Origin: Snodgrassella sp945267035 | Lineage (GTDB): Bacteria; Pseudomonadota; Gammaproteobacteria; Burkholderiales; Neisseriaceae | DNA length: 64,000 nt | Direction: 5' to 3' | Assembly: GCF_026535915.1 (NCBI RefSeq) | Contig: NZ_JAFNPF010000001.1 | Coordinates: 1,116,001-1,180,000, forward strand | Shown: piece by piece, positions 28,042-37,646 of the stretch | How the letters are laid out: every line of letters starts with the position of its first letter | Position numbering within the stretch: the first letter of the stretch is position 1 | The notes under the pieces: model-generated | What the model saw: only the letters and a program-made list of their open reading frames with translations | Database searches by the model: none | What the model was told of the DNA's origin: nothing | Position numbers and translations under genes: made by a program

Positions 28042-31000
28042 ATGTGGTGGATTGTTTTAATACTGATCATGGCTGCTATGGCGGCTTTGTTATGGTGGCG
28101 TCATCTTCAGGAACAGCGTTGGCAGAGGGAAATGACTTATTTAACACGGCATGAACAGCATGGCACAGCCCGTGTTCATTCTGTCCAAAATGAGTCTCCT
28201 GATCTTGCTCAAATGCACAGCATGGCTGATCACCAAGCTGACGTACACAGTCACATCCAATCAGCTGGAAATGAACATAATGCGTTATTTGTTGAAGAAG
28301 TACAGGAACAGTCCATCCCCTCTGACGCAGCACAAGGAATACCGGTTAACATGTCTGATCAAGCACATGTTGCCACATCTTCTTTATTAAATGCAGAAAA
28401 CACCCTTCAACCGCAGATCACCGTGATCGAATCTTCACCTTTGCCATCACAAGCGGCTTGGTCAGCGGATTATTCTGAGCCGGTAGAAATCAGCGCTACC
28501 TCTCAGATATCGCCATTGCAACAGCATCACTCAGCGCCAATGGCTGAATATCAATTAGCAACACCATCTATTGATCCCTTTGAGGACATTTCGATCGCAA
28601 GAGAGGATGCTGATTCATCTTTATTAGACTCCACTTCCTTTGAAATTTCTGCTGGCGCATCTGATTTAGCAAATACTGATCTGTCAACGTCAGAAGAGAG
28701 TGTCACTGAAAAGATGGCGGTGGATGAGAGCTTGCCGGTCATCACCTTAGAAGAAGCCAGACGTAACATGGCAAATCATGATGCGACTGACGACGATTAT
28801 TTCGCAGACGCATCTAACATGGACGGGATTGAGCTGAACTGGCAGCAAAAACAGCAAATCCACCGACAGAATCACCCGCGCCACACAATCAATGAAATCA
28901 AGCCAGACGATCCATTGTTAGCCAGAGTGCGTTCACATACTAAAGCTGAACAGGAAGCATTGTTACAAGAACGTGCACTTAAAAATTTTGATCCGGTTGA
29001 ACTAGAGCTAGCAACGCAACATTCCCTGCGTCAAGTTCCCGCTCATTTGGCTCATACTTCAACAGGCAGAAATCTGTTTTCTGATCAAAGACAGAATAAG
29101 CAGATTATTGATGAGGAAGACATCAGAATCAATCTTTTGCGCCAGCGTCTGGCGCGATTGCGCCAACAAAATAACAATCGTAACCCTGATCATGCATTTT
29201 CGGTACCGGTTATTGAAGAAGAAGAGGTTATTTTAAATTTAGCTAAAACCGATTCACCGATCAATAAACAGAAGTTTAAACGTCCTACGGTGCGTGAAAG
29301 TGTGATACCAGCTGCCGCTCGAATTGGTGAGCAGCAAGCGGTGCAGATGATGGTTCCTATAGGGGAATTGTCTGCAGACAAAAGCTCCAGTGAGGCGTTT
29401 GTAGATAGACATGTGCCATTGTCTACACGATTTACACCGTTTCAACCAATGCCAGAAGCGCATAAGCCTACGGTTGAAGCAGTAGGAGCAGGACTTGAGC
29501 GTCACCCAGTGCAAGAGGCATTGGATAATTCAAGTTCGGCTAATGTGATTTATAGCCCAGAGTCAGAGCTAAACAAGGGTGATGAGGCAATCTGGTCAAC
29601 AGGCACGACTCATCAAGTAGATTATGCTATTGATTCCGAAGAGTATGACGAATCACATCCTTATTCAGACTACAACAATATCGCTGATGCCGATCAACAC
29701 TTGCGTGATTCCGCTTCGCCAGAGGAAGTGTTTAAACTACATGGCAGTGATGATGCGGATCAAGATGTGTCTACACAACAGTGGGTAATCAGTGATTCAG
29801 GTCATCATGGATACAGTGAATATTCCTCGTCCACTAATACCAAGCCATCTCCATCTGTACATCCTACTTCACCATTTCACTATATTGAGGATGCTGATAC
29901 AGAGCCAATGAGCACTGCTGCGCCTAACTGGCATTTTGCTGATGACGACGTGGAAAATGAGCTGGTTAGCGCTGAAATTGCCTATTCGGCCGGCACCATT
30001 GCGCAGCAGTTAAGTCAAGATCAAGCCGCAAGCACCAATGCCCATTTGAGTGCCAGCCCTATGCACGCACAGTCAAATAAGATGACTGGAGAAAATGTTA
30101 TTTCGGCTCCTAGTGGGAGTGCGCCGGTTCAATTATCGGTGCAGCCAAATCGTTTTAGACCGACTACACCTACCGTTAACTATACCTCTGCACCAGTAGC
30201 CATGCAGCAAATACCAATTCTACCGAGTATGGACTTGCTCTTGCCGGCGCATTATGATTCGGCGGCACAGCAAAGTGAGGAAACTTTGCTGGAAAATGGC
30301 ATAACAATTGAAGAAAAGCTGGCGGAATTTAAAGTAAAAGTGAAGGTAATTGACGCTTTTGCTGGTCCGGTTATTACGCGCTATGAAATTGAACCAGCAC
30401 AGGGTGTACGGGGCAGTCAGGTTGTCAATCTTGAAAAAGATTTGGCACGCAGCTTAGGCTTTGCTTCTATTCGCATTGTAGAAACCATACCCGGTAAAAC
30501 CTGTATGGGTATTGAGCTTCCCAATCCGAAACGGCAGATTATTCGGCTTAGTGAAATTTTTTCAGCACCGGTTTTTCAACAGTCTCAATCAAAATTAACT
30601 TTGGCATTGGGACATGGTATTACCGGACAACCTATCGTAACTGATCTGGCGAAAGCGCCTCACCTATTGGTTGCCGGCACCACCGGATCTGGTAAATCGG
30701 TGGGTGTGAATGCCATGATTTTGTCCATGTTGTATAAAGCCACGCCAGACGATGTCCGCCTGATCATGATAGATCCGAAAATGTTGGAATTAAGTATATA
30801 CGAAGGTATTCCTCATCTGCTGGCTCCGGTTGTTACAGATATGAAACTGGCGGCTAATGCCTTGACCTGGTGTGTTAATGAAATGGAAAAACGTTACCGC
30901 CTGATGAGTTATGTCGGTGTGCGTAATCTGGCTGGATTCAATCAGAAAATCGCAGAAAAGGCGCAACAAGGTGAGAAATTAGTTAATCCGTTCTCACTCA

Positions 31001-31707
31001 ATCCAAGTGATCCTGAGCTTCTGGAAAAACTGCCTTATATTGTGGTAGTGGTGGATGAGTTTGCTGATCTGATGATGACGGCAGGGAAGAAAATTGAAGA
31101 ACTGATTGCTCGTTTGGCGCAAAAAGCGCGTGCGGCTGGTATACATTTAATTTTGGCAACCCAACGTCCCAGTGTGGATGTGATCACTGGCTTGATTAAG
31201 GCCAATATTCCAACTCGTATTGCTTTTCAGGTATCCAGTAAGGTAGATAGCCGCACCATTTTGGATCAGATGGGCGCTGAAAACCTGCTGGGACAGGGTG
31301 ATATGTTATTTTTACCACCCGGAACGGCCTATCCAGAGCGTGTCCATGGTGCTTTTGTCGCTGATGAGGAAGTTCACCGTGTCGTGAATTATCTAAAACA
31401 GTTTGGTGAACCTCACTATATAGATGATATTCTCACCGCTGGGGTTAGTGAAGATGATCTATTTAGCAACGCTTCGTCTGGTCGCAATCTAGAAGATGAT
31501 CAGGATCCTTTGTATGATGATGCAGTGGCGTTAGTGGTGAAGACGCGCAAAGCCAGTATTTCTTCTGTGCAACGGCATTTGCGTATTGGTTATAACCGTG
31601 CCGCCCGCTTGGTTGAACAAATGGAAGCAGATGGCGTGGTCTCCGCTCCAGAGGGAAATGGTAACCGCACAGTTTTAGCGCCACAAAACAATCATCTTGA
31701 TGGTTGA
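28042..31707 (+). CDS. ftsK: FtsK/SpoIIIE-family DNA translocase with long linker
   Basis: A 1221-residue DNA motor. The N-terminus has a single membrane helix (about residues 2-20) rather than the four of classical FtsK. Residues about 25-740 are low-complexity, rich in Ser, Ala, Gln, His and acidic residues, and probably disordered. The alpha/beta motor follows, with Walker A GTTGSGKS near residue 879 and Walker B YIVVVVDEFADLMM near 1000. The gamma winged helix (about 1155-1221, ASISSVQRHLRIGYNRAARL) recognises KOPS and contacts XerD. It pumps chromosome ends across the division septum. Neisseria encode two FtsK-type proteins and this single-TM form resembles the second. Confidence 0.92.
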   Translation: MWWIVLILIMAAMAALLWWRHLQEQRWQREMTYLTRHEQHGTARVHSVQNESPDLAQMHSMADHQADVHSHIQSAGNEHNALFVEEVQEQSIPSDAAQGIPVNMSDQAHVATSSLLNAENTLQPQITVIESSPLPSQAAWSADYSEPVEISATSQISPLQQHHSAPMAEYQLATPSIDPFEDISIAREDADSSLLDSTSFEISAGASDLANTDLSTSEESVTEKMAVDESLPVITLEEARRNMANHDATDDDYFADASNMDGIELNWQQKQQIHRQNHPRHTINEIKPDDPLLARVRSHTKAEQEALLQERALKNFDPVELELATQHSLRQVPAHLAHTSTGRNLFSDQRQNKQIIDEEDIRINLLRQRLARLRQQNNNRNPDHAFSVPVIEEEEVILNLAKTDSPINKQKFKRPTVRESVIPAAARIGEQQAVQMMVPIGELSADKSSSEAFVDRHVPLSTRFTPFQPMPEAHKPTVEAVGAGLERHPVQEALDNSSSANVIYSPESELNKGDEAIWSTGTTHQVDYAIDSEEYDESHPYSDYNNIADADQHLRDSASPEEVFKLHGSDDADQDVSTQQWVISDSGHHGYSEYSSSTNTKPSPSVHPTSPFHYIEDADTEPMSTAAPNWHFADDDVENELVSAEIAYSAGTIAQQLSQDQAASTNAHLSASPMHAQSNKMTGENVISAPSGSAPVQLSVQPNRFRPTTPTVNYTSAPVAMQQIPILPSMDLLLPAHYDSAAQQSEETLLENGITIEEKLAEFKVKVKVIDAFAGPVITRYEIEPAQGVRGSQVVNLEKDLARSLGFASIRIVETIPGKTCMGIELPNPKRQIIRLSEIFSAPVFQQSQSKLTLALGHGITGQPIVTDLAKAPHLLVAGTTGSGKSVGVNAMILSMLYKATPDDVRLIMIDPKMLELSIYEGIPHLLAPVVTDMKLAANALTWCVNEMEKRYRLMSYVGVRNLAGFNQKIAEKAQQGEKLVNPFSLNPSDPELLEKLPYIVVVVDEFADLMMTAGKKIEELIARLAQKARAAGIHLILATQRPSVDVITGLIKANIPTRIAFQVSSKVDSRTILDQMGAENLLGQGDMLFLPPGTAYPERVHGAFVADEEVHRVVNYLKQFGEPHYIDDILTAGVSEDDLFSNASSGRNLEDDQDPLYDDAVALVVKTRKASISSVQRHLRIGYNRAARLVEQMEADGVVSAPEGNGNRTVLAPQNNHLDG

Positions 31708-31723
31708 TAGTCAGTAAAAGCAG

Positions 31724-31754
31724 AATGGCTAGCCTTAATCGGAGGCTGGCCATT
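31724..31754 (+). terminator. Possible terminator hairpin after ftsK
   Basis: An 11-bp stem with one G-T pair (31724-31734 with 31744-31754), core GGCTAGCC, 9-base loop, 16 bp past the stop. There is no T-run after it, so its strength is doubtful. Confidence 0.4.
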
Positions 31755-32295
31755 TACTTATCGCATTCACGTTCTCGTTTCTCAAAATCAATTCTTTTTT
31801 GCGATGATTACAGCGCCTGAAGTGAAGGTTAGGATTGAATCCAAAAAGTAAATTACAGCAGCTTTTATAGGCATAAATCTAAAAACTGCAATACAAATAG
31901 CAACAAGATAACTTAAGAATTAGTTATATAAACCTCAATTTTTATCTATAGCATATTCTGCAGGCTCTGTAAGATTGCTGTGGCAATATCGATTTAATTA
32001 GAAAAATGCATAAAGAGCATCGATGGAGAAAATAGGTTACTTTGAGAATAATCGAAAATATATCGAATGGAAAAAACGTATTTCTAACAATGATTTAATT
32101 TATATTACCTTCTATTAGGATAGATATTAAATATTTACCCAAAACTGAAATACTCTGTTGTTTTATGAATTTGGGTAATATGTTGTTTTTAATAATAAAA
32201 AATTTGTCTTCTTTGGTGTTTGCCCTTAAGATATGAAAGTAAATAATTAAATTTATTAATATTATCTAAGTTTAAACACACACAGGAGAGAAATA
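31755..32295. other. Intergenic region before the DUF805 gene
   Basis: About 540 AT-rich bases with no recognisable gene or repeat. AGGAGAG at its right end is the ribosome site of the next gene. Confidence 0.5.
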
Positions 32296-32676
32296 ATGAT
32301 TGAATCTTACAAACGATTCTGGCAAAACATATTCAATTTTTCAGGAACAGCCAATCGCAGAGATTATTGGTGGCCAATAATTATTAATCACGTGCTGGGA
32401 TTTTTGATTATCTGTGCGCTGCAAAGATTTCTTGGTCATTCAATCAATGATATTTATACTTGGGGAGACTGGACGATTAATTTTCTGGTCATGGTGGTGA
32501 CCTTTTGCGTTTGGTTGGCTACATTATCTTTGCAATTCAGGCGCCTGCATGATACTAACCGTTCTGCGTGGTGGATTTTGATTTTACTCATTCCGATCAT
32601 TGGAGAAATCTGGTTCTTTATTTTGATGGTGCTACCAGGCAAACCAAACCGTTATGGTCATGATTATCGAATTTAA
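32296..32676 (+). CDS. DUF805 small membrane protein (YhaH-like)
   Basis: A 126-residue inner-membrane protein. It shows the DUF805 layout: an N-terminal amphipathic part (FWQNIFNFSGTANRRDYWW), two membrane helices, the conserved RRLHDTNRSAWW, and a final helix ending in LPGKPNRYG. The family is widespread and its function is not established. AGGAGAG ends 6 bases before the ATG. It stands alone with its own terminator. Confidence in the family is high. Confidence 0.88.
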   Translation: MIESYKRFWQNIFNFSGTANRRDYWWPIIINHVLGFLIICALQRFLGHSINDIYTWGDWTINFLVMVVTFCVWLATLSLQFRRLHDTNRSAWWILILLIPIIGEIWFFILMVLPGKPNRYGHDYRI

Positions 32677-32693
32677 GTGGTGATTTAATTTTC

Positions 32694-32730
32694 AACAGCA
32701 ATAGTGGTGATGGCTGCTATTGCTGTTTTG
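32694..32730 (+). terminator. Terminator of the DUF805 gene
   Basis: Perfect 11-bp stem AACAGCAATAG (32694-32704) with its complement at 32717-32727, 12-base loop, followed by TTT and a further T-run. Confidence 0.75.
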
Positions 32731-33101
32731 AATTTTAACAACACCATTTTGCCGTAAAAAAATAGATTAGGTCTTAGCAGTGTGGCTATCGTTAAATGAA
32801 AAGTATTAAATTAATTATATTGCATTGTACTTTTTTAATTGATATTACTTAGCAATGCTAGACTATTCATTTCTCATTATTGGTTTATTTAAATTGTACT
32901 GTTTTAACTAATACAAAGTGACCTCTCTTATTCTACTGCTCGCTCTTGTGATCAATTCAACTTATTTGAGCTAATGCAGTACGCATCAATGCAATGGCTT
33001 AACTTGCATCAGCCATATCATTTATTCTCTATCTAAAAAGTAGTCATTTTCTCGCTAAAGGTTTTACGTTACACTGCTGCCAATGTTTTGATTGAGCTGT
33101 T
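32731..33101. other. Intergenic region upstream of narX
   Basis: About 370 bases. Searched by eye for an FNR box (TTGAT-N4-ATCAA) and NarL heptamers; only poor partial matches were seen. Must contain the narX promoter. Confidence 0.4.
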
Positions 33102-35033
33102 ATGAAAAAACTATGGCAAAAATTTGACCGATCTTTTCTAAGCGGGCAAAAGATTTCTAAGGTGCTGGTAATGATGATTGGCATCTGGCTGTTCTTTGCT
33201 ACCAGTCTGGTTGGCCTGTCGATGAATACATCCTGGCGGCTAGAGGAGCTGGGAATGGCAATCAATGAAGCTGGCAGCTTACGTAAACGGGTGTTTTATA
33301 TGGTGTTGGTGAGCGAAACACCTGCAATGGCTCAAAATTTTAATCAGGAAAAACAACAGTTCGAACAAATTTTGGCTCATCTGCGCGGCTTGCATGAAAC
33401 GGGATTTCTCCAAGGGCAGCGTCATCAGCAGCTAATGGATCAAGTCATAGAAATTGAAAAATACTGGCAGGATTTTTTAGGTAACCGTAATGCTTTTCAG
33501 CAAGGTCAAATAGACAGCGCTACCTTTCTGGATAAAGCGCGACAGTTTACTGCACTCATTGATCGATTGGTATTACTGATCGAGCAGGATAATACGCATA
33601 ACATACAGTTACTGCGGTGGTTGCAGTTACTGGTATTAGTGATGGCATTAGTTTCTACAGTCATGTCTTTGTTGCTGCTAAATCATCTGGTCATTGCACC
33701 TTTGCAGCGCCTAAATCAAGGTATAAGCCGGATTGGTAAGGGATTTTTTGATACCCATTTGCAGGTGAATACGGCTAATGAGTTTGGGCAGGTGGCGCAG
33801 GGCTTTAATCTGATGGTGGCTAAACTGAATGAGGTATACGATACGCTGGAAAATCGGGTCGCGGAGCAAACGCAAGCATTAGTGAAACGCAATAATGAGT
33901 TAGCAATGTTGTATGCCATGGCTTCGTTGTTTCAAGAGCAGCAGGATTTGGCGGTATTGGTGCAGCTATTTATGCAAAAAATGAAGGAGTTCAGTGGGGC
34001 TAATGCTTGCGTAGTACAGTTGAAAAATCATCATTCGCATCTGTTGGAAGTCGCCGGTTCCGATGGTTTGACGGAAGAACAGGTGGAACAATTTCGTGAT
34101 TGTCACTGCAATGGTGTTCTTTGTGTGCCGGTGATATCAACAGATGAACTCAATTCGATTGAAGAATTAATCATCAGTACTGACGATAATGTAGGTTGCC
34201 ACGTCCGTAAGATATTTCCATTTTGCCTGACGTTTGCAGTTAAGTCAGTTGAAGATGATATCGGCACGCTGCATTTGTTTGCTCATGAAGCGTTTGCTTT
34301 AAATGAACAGCATCAACGGCTGATTTCAACTGTTTGTAGCCAATTTGGCATTGCGATTGAAAGTTTGCGTTTAAATGAATTGGATAAGCAAATGGCGATT
34401 TTGGAAGAACGCAATTTGCTGGCTCAAGGATTGCATGACAGCATTGCGCAAACTTTGTCTTTTTTGAATATGCAAGTTCAGGTTTTGGGAAAAGCACTAT
34501 CAGAACACAAGGATAAGCAAGCTGCACAAACCTTAGATTTTATTCATGAAGGTATTCAACAATGTTATGATGATGTACGCGAGTTGTTATCTAATTTTCG
34601 TGTACGACTGGTATCAGAAGGCTTGATCAGCTCCTTGCAAGGGGTGATGAAGCGGTTTGAGCAGCAAACCGGTATAGTGCCAGATTGGTCGGTAGAGGGT
34701 GATGTGTATGAAGTAGAGTCGGATGTACAACTCCAAGTGGTGTTTATTGTGCAAGAAGCTTTATCGAATGTTCGTAAGCATGCTCAAGCCAATGCGGTTC
34801 GGGTACATCTGCAATATATGACCGATCGTCTGAATTTATGTATTCAGGATAATGGCAAGGGTTTAGCGGAAGATGTATTACAGGTGAAAGAAAAACAGGG
34901 GCATGTGGGTATTCATATTATGAAAGAACGTGCCAGTAAAATTAATGGTCAATTGCGTATAAGCGCGTTGGTTGGGGCAGGAACGACTGTGGAACTCACC
35001 GTACCGCGTCAGTATATCCATACTTCGCAATAG
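33102..35033 (+). CDS. narX: Nitrate/nitrite sensor histidine kinase NarX
   Basis: A 643-residue membrane sensor kinase. TM1 is about residues 20-40 and TM2 about 173-197, enclosing a helical periplasmic sensor. The periplasmic side starts with AINEAGSLRKRVF (from residue 53), the P-box that binds nitrate. A HAMP domain and coiled coil follow, then a central GAF-like module with a cysteine cluster (Cys334, 336, 341, 366, 375), known in NarX proteins. The HisKA_3 box is GLHDSIAQTL with His445, and the ATPase domain shows EALSNVRKHA and DNGKGL. It phosphorylates NarL in response to nitrate. narL follows 18 bp downstream. Confidence 0.92.
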   Translation: MKKLWQKFDRSFLSGQKISKVLVMMIGIWLFFATSLVGLSMNTSWRLEELGMAINEAGSLRKRVFYMVLVSETPAMAQNFNQEKQQFEQILAHLRGLHETGFLQGQRHQQLMDQVIEIEKYWQDFLGNRNAFQQGQIDSATFLDKARQFTALIDRLVLLIEQDNTHNIQLLRWLQLLVLVMALVSTVMSLLLLNHLVIAPLQRLNQGISRIGKGFFDTHLQVNTANEFGQVAQGFNLMVAKLNEVYDTLENRVAEQTQALVKRNNELAMLYAMASLFQEQQDLAVLVQLFMQKMKEFSGANACVVQLKNHHSHLLEVAGSDGLTEEQVEQFRDCHCNGVLCVPVISTDELNSIEELIISTDDNVGCHVRKIFPFCLTFAVKSVEDDIGTLHLFAHEAFALNEQHQRLISTVCSQFGIAIESLRLNELDKQMAILEERNLLAQGLHDSIAQTLSFLNMQVQVLGKALSEHKDKQAAQTLDFIHEGIQQCYDDVRELLSNFRVRLVSEGLISSLQGVMKRFEQQTGIVPDWSVEGDVYEVESDVQLQVVFIVQEALSNVRKHAQANAVRVHLQYMTDRLNLCIQDNGKGLAEDVLQVKEKQGHVGIHIMKERASKINGQLRISALVGAGTTVELTVPRQYIHTSQ

Positions 35034-35051
35034 TGATTCTGAGATTTGAAG

Positions 35052-35705
35052 ATGTTAAACGGAAAAAAATACCGGATACTGATCGTTGACGATCATACGC
35101 TGTTTCGGCGTGGATTGCGCGCGCTGATAGATAGCTGCCCTCGCTTTGAGGTGGTAGGAGAAGCCACCGATGGGCTGGAAGGGGTGAAAATGCAGCAGCA
35201 ATTGCAACCGGATGCAGTCTTGTTGGATTTGGATATGCCGGTGATGCGTGGACTGGAGGCATTACCTCAGATGATGGACCATCATCCGCAACAAGTGGTG
35301 TTAATGCTCACGGTGTCGGAAGATGGCCATGATTTGCTCGAATGTATGCGCCTAGGGGCGCGAGGTTATTTGTTAAAGAATATTGATACTGAATTTTTGC
35401 TGGACAGTATAGAAAAAGCCATTGATGGAGATAGCGTATTATCGCCTGAGATGACGAGTAAATTAGTCACTCAGTTACGTCAGCAGGAAAAAATCAATCT
35501 GGCTATTGCTGAACCTTTAACACCACGCGAACGCGAAATTTTGCGTTGGCTCGCTCGTGGTCACAGTAACAAAATCATTGCGCGCAATCTGGAAGTTGCT
35601 GAGAGTACGGTAAAAGTACATGTGCAAAACATTTTGCGTAAATTGAATGTGGCCAGCAGAGTTCAGGCAGCCGTGTATGCTGTTGAGCATGGTATGGATA
35701 AGTAG
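35052..35705 (+). CDS. narL: Nitrate/nitrite response regulator NarL
   Basis: A 217-residue response regulator. The receiver has VDDH near the start, the phosphorylated Asp59 in LLDLDMP and a conserved Lys in GYLLKNI. The C-terminal LuxR-type helix-turn-helix is LTPREREILRWLARGHSNKIIARNL then ESTVKVHVQNILRKL. It is paired with narX, 18 bp upstream, and very probably controls narK and narGHJI downstream. An in-frame TTG at 35046 is possible; ATG 35052 is the simpler start. NarL-binding heptamers were not identified with confidence in the target promoters. Confidence 0.93.
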   Translation: MLNGKKYRILIVDDHTLFRRGLRALIDSCPRFEVVGEATDGLEGVKMQQQLQPDAVLLDLDMPVMRGLEALPQMMDHHPQQVVLMLTVSEDGHDLLECMRLGARGYLLKNIDTEFLLDSIEKAIDGDSVLSPEMTSKLVTQLRQQEKINLAIAEPLTPREREILRWLARGHSNKIIARNLEVAESTVKVHVQNILRKLNVASRVQAAVYAVEHGMDK

Positions 35706-35888
35706 CTTATGAAGAATACATGTCCAATGAGGGTTTTTATTTGCTAAATCAGGTCTATTGAATTGTCAATAGATCTTTTTACTTATATGTCCTCGTTATT
35801 TCGGCTGAGTAATCTTGCCTCCTCCGACTTATGTCCTGTATGCGTGGGATTACGTACACTTGTGGCATTATTTATCAGGAGTGGTTGG

Positions 35889-37109
35889 ATGGAATCTGAA
35901 TTCAGAAAATCAGTCACAGTGCTTACTTCCAGCACTATTGCATTTATCATCTGTTTCATGATTTGGATGGTGTTTGCCGTGTTGGGTATGCCGATTAAAA
36001 AACAGCTACAGTTAAATGAAACTGAATTTGGATTACTGACAGCTATGCCTGTGCTATCTGGTTCGCTGATTAGAGTACCATTGGGTATTTGGGCTGATCG
36101 TTTCGGTGGCCGTATCGTTTATTTTTTGCTCATGCTGATCTGTGTTCCTGCGGTTTGGTTGCTGGAATATGCGCACACATTTGGTCAGTTTTTATGGATT
36201 GCTTTATGGCTGGGGTTGGTAGGCGGATCCTTTTCTGTCGGTACCCCATATGTAGCAAAATGGTTTCGCAAAGATCGTCAAGGTCTGGCGATGGGTATTT
36301 TTGGTGCTGGTAATGCTGGTGCAGCATTAAACAAATTTTTGGCACCAGCCCTCATTGCAGCTTATGGCTGGAAAGCTGTACCAAGGGTTTATGCGATCAT
36401 TTTGCTGGTTATCACCATTTTATTTTGGTTTTTCAGTTATCCTGAACCGAAAGCAGCCAATAGCAAACAACCCACCCTTAAGGCGCAGTTGATGTTGATG
36501 AAAAACCCGCAAGTACTGAAATACAGTCAGTTGTATTCAGTGGTATTTGGTGGGTATGTTGGCATATCTTTGTGGATGGTGAGTTATTACGTTGGTGAAT
36601 ACAAATTTGACCTGACCCACGCTGCTCTGCTGGCTGCTTGTTTTTCACTCCCTGGTGGTGTTTTACGTGCCTTCGGAGGATGGCTATCAGACAAATATGG
36701 TGCATATAAAGTTACATGGCTGGTGATGTGGGTGTGCTGGCTAGCCTTTTTTGTCTTATCTTATCCGCAAACACAAATGTCTATTCAGACTGTTTCTGGT
36801 CATTTAGATATGCACATTGGTTTGAATGCAACCCTGTTTACCATTTTGTTATTCATCGTTGGTGTGGCGTTGGCCATTGGTAAAGCTTCGGTGTTTAAGT
36901 TTATTTCCGATGAATTCCCTGATGATATGGGAACGGTATCTGGTGTAGTAGGGTTAGCCGGCGGTCTGGGTGGCTTTTTGTTGCCCATTATGTTCGGTAT
37001 GCTGGTGGACTGGACTGGTATCCGTTCCAGTTCATTCATGTTGATGTTCGGTACTGTAAGTATCAGTTTGATTTGGATGCATTTTTCGCTGAAGAACCAA
37101 CGACCTTAA
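35889..37109 (+). CDS. narK: Nitrate/nitrite transporter NarK (MFS)
   Basis: A 406-residue major facilitator with 12 membrane segments. Nitrate-nitrite-porter features: RVPLGIWADRFGGR (loop 2-3 MFS motif with the nitrate-binding Arg region), GAGNAGAALN and GVVGLAGGLGGFLLP, the Gly-rich NNP signatures. It brings nitrate in and exports nitrite for the reductase encoded downstream. The frame is open back to a TTG at 35763, but AGGAG (35878-35882) six bases before ATG 35889 and the alignment of the first helix fix the start. Only one narK is present; Neisseriaceae and other betaproteobacteria often have a narK1-narK2 pair. Confidence 0.93.
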   Translation: MESEFRKSVTVLTSSTIAFIICFMIWMVFAVLGMPIKKQLQLNETEFGLLTAMPVLSGSLIRVPLGIWADRFGGRIVYFLLMLICVPAVWLLEYAHTFGQFLWIALWLGLVGGSFSVGTPYVAKWFRKDRQGLAMGIFGAGNAGAALNKFLAPALIAAYGWKAVPRVYAIILLVITILFWFFSYPEPKAANSKQPTLKAQLMLMKNPQVLKYSQLYSVVFGGYVGISLWMVSYYVGEYKFDLTHAALLAACFSLPGGVLRAFGGWLSDKYGAYKVTWLVMWVCWLAFFVLSYPQTQMSIQTVSGHLDMHIGLNATLFTILLFIVGVALAIGKASVFKFISDEFPDDMGTVSGVVGLAGGLGGFLLPIMFGMLVDWTGIRSSSFMLMFGTVSISLIWMHFSLKNQRP

Positions 37110-37133
37110 TTTAGGCTGCCTTAATTTAGGCTG
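37104..37133. repeat. Perfect 15-bp tandem direct repeat
   Basis: CCTTAATTTAGGCTG occurs twice back to back (37104-37118 and 37119-37133). The first copy contains the narK stop codon, so the duplication is a local slip at the gene end. Confidence 0.9.
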
Positions 37134-37135
37134 AT

Positions 37136-37161
37136 GGTGAGTAAGGATTAACTTGCTCACC
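37136..37161 (+). terminator. Possible terminator hairpin after narK
   Basis: A 10-bp stem with one G-T pair (37136-37145 with 37152-37161), 6-base loop, core GGTGAG/CTCACC. No T-run follows, so it may be an attenuating or stabilising hairpin instead. Confidence 0.4.
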
Positions 37162-37646
37162 TGGCTGATTGGGCAAATAAGCTCAACCGAAATAGACCGA
37201 ATTGAGGGCATTGATCCGGCTTAATGCTTGAATGGTTTGCTATAATTTGTTGGTTAGGTATGTTGCTGGTAAATGGCATAACATGGCTTGTAAAGATGTA
37301 ATTAGTCTTGACTGAACTAAATGATGCTTATCTTCCGATGCTGCTCGATCTTGAGGGTCCGTTTCAGAAATGTTTAAACGGGTGGCTATGTGCCGAGAGG
37401 TAATCATGATCTTGTGAGAGACTAAAACCTAGAGGTTTGATTTCTTAACTGAAGTATAGAGATTAGCCACTAAGAACAATCAATAGTGATTCATTTTTTG
37501 ATCGAAGCAAAGAGATTATTACTGCAAAATAATATTTAATGCCATTACATCGTAAAGTTGCCACAAAACCATATTGTTGGTCATTACGTTAAAAAAATAA
37601 ATATAAAAAAATATTTGAGGCTTGAACCTCAACGGAGCACAAATTC
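37162..37646. other. Intergenic region upstream of narG
   Basis: About 485 bases that should carry the nar operon promoter and its FNR and NarL sites. A partial FNR half-site TTGAT occurs around 37498-37502, but no full dyad could be read. No ORF is seen. Confidence 0.4.

Noticed and set aside
37490..37520. Possible FNR box upstream of narG
   Set aside because: Only the left half TTGAT is good; the right half does not match ATCAA at the needed spacing.
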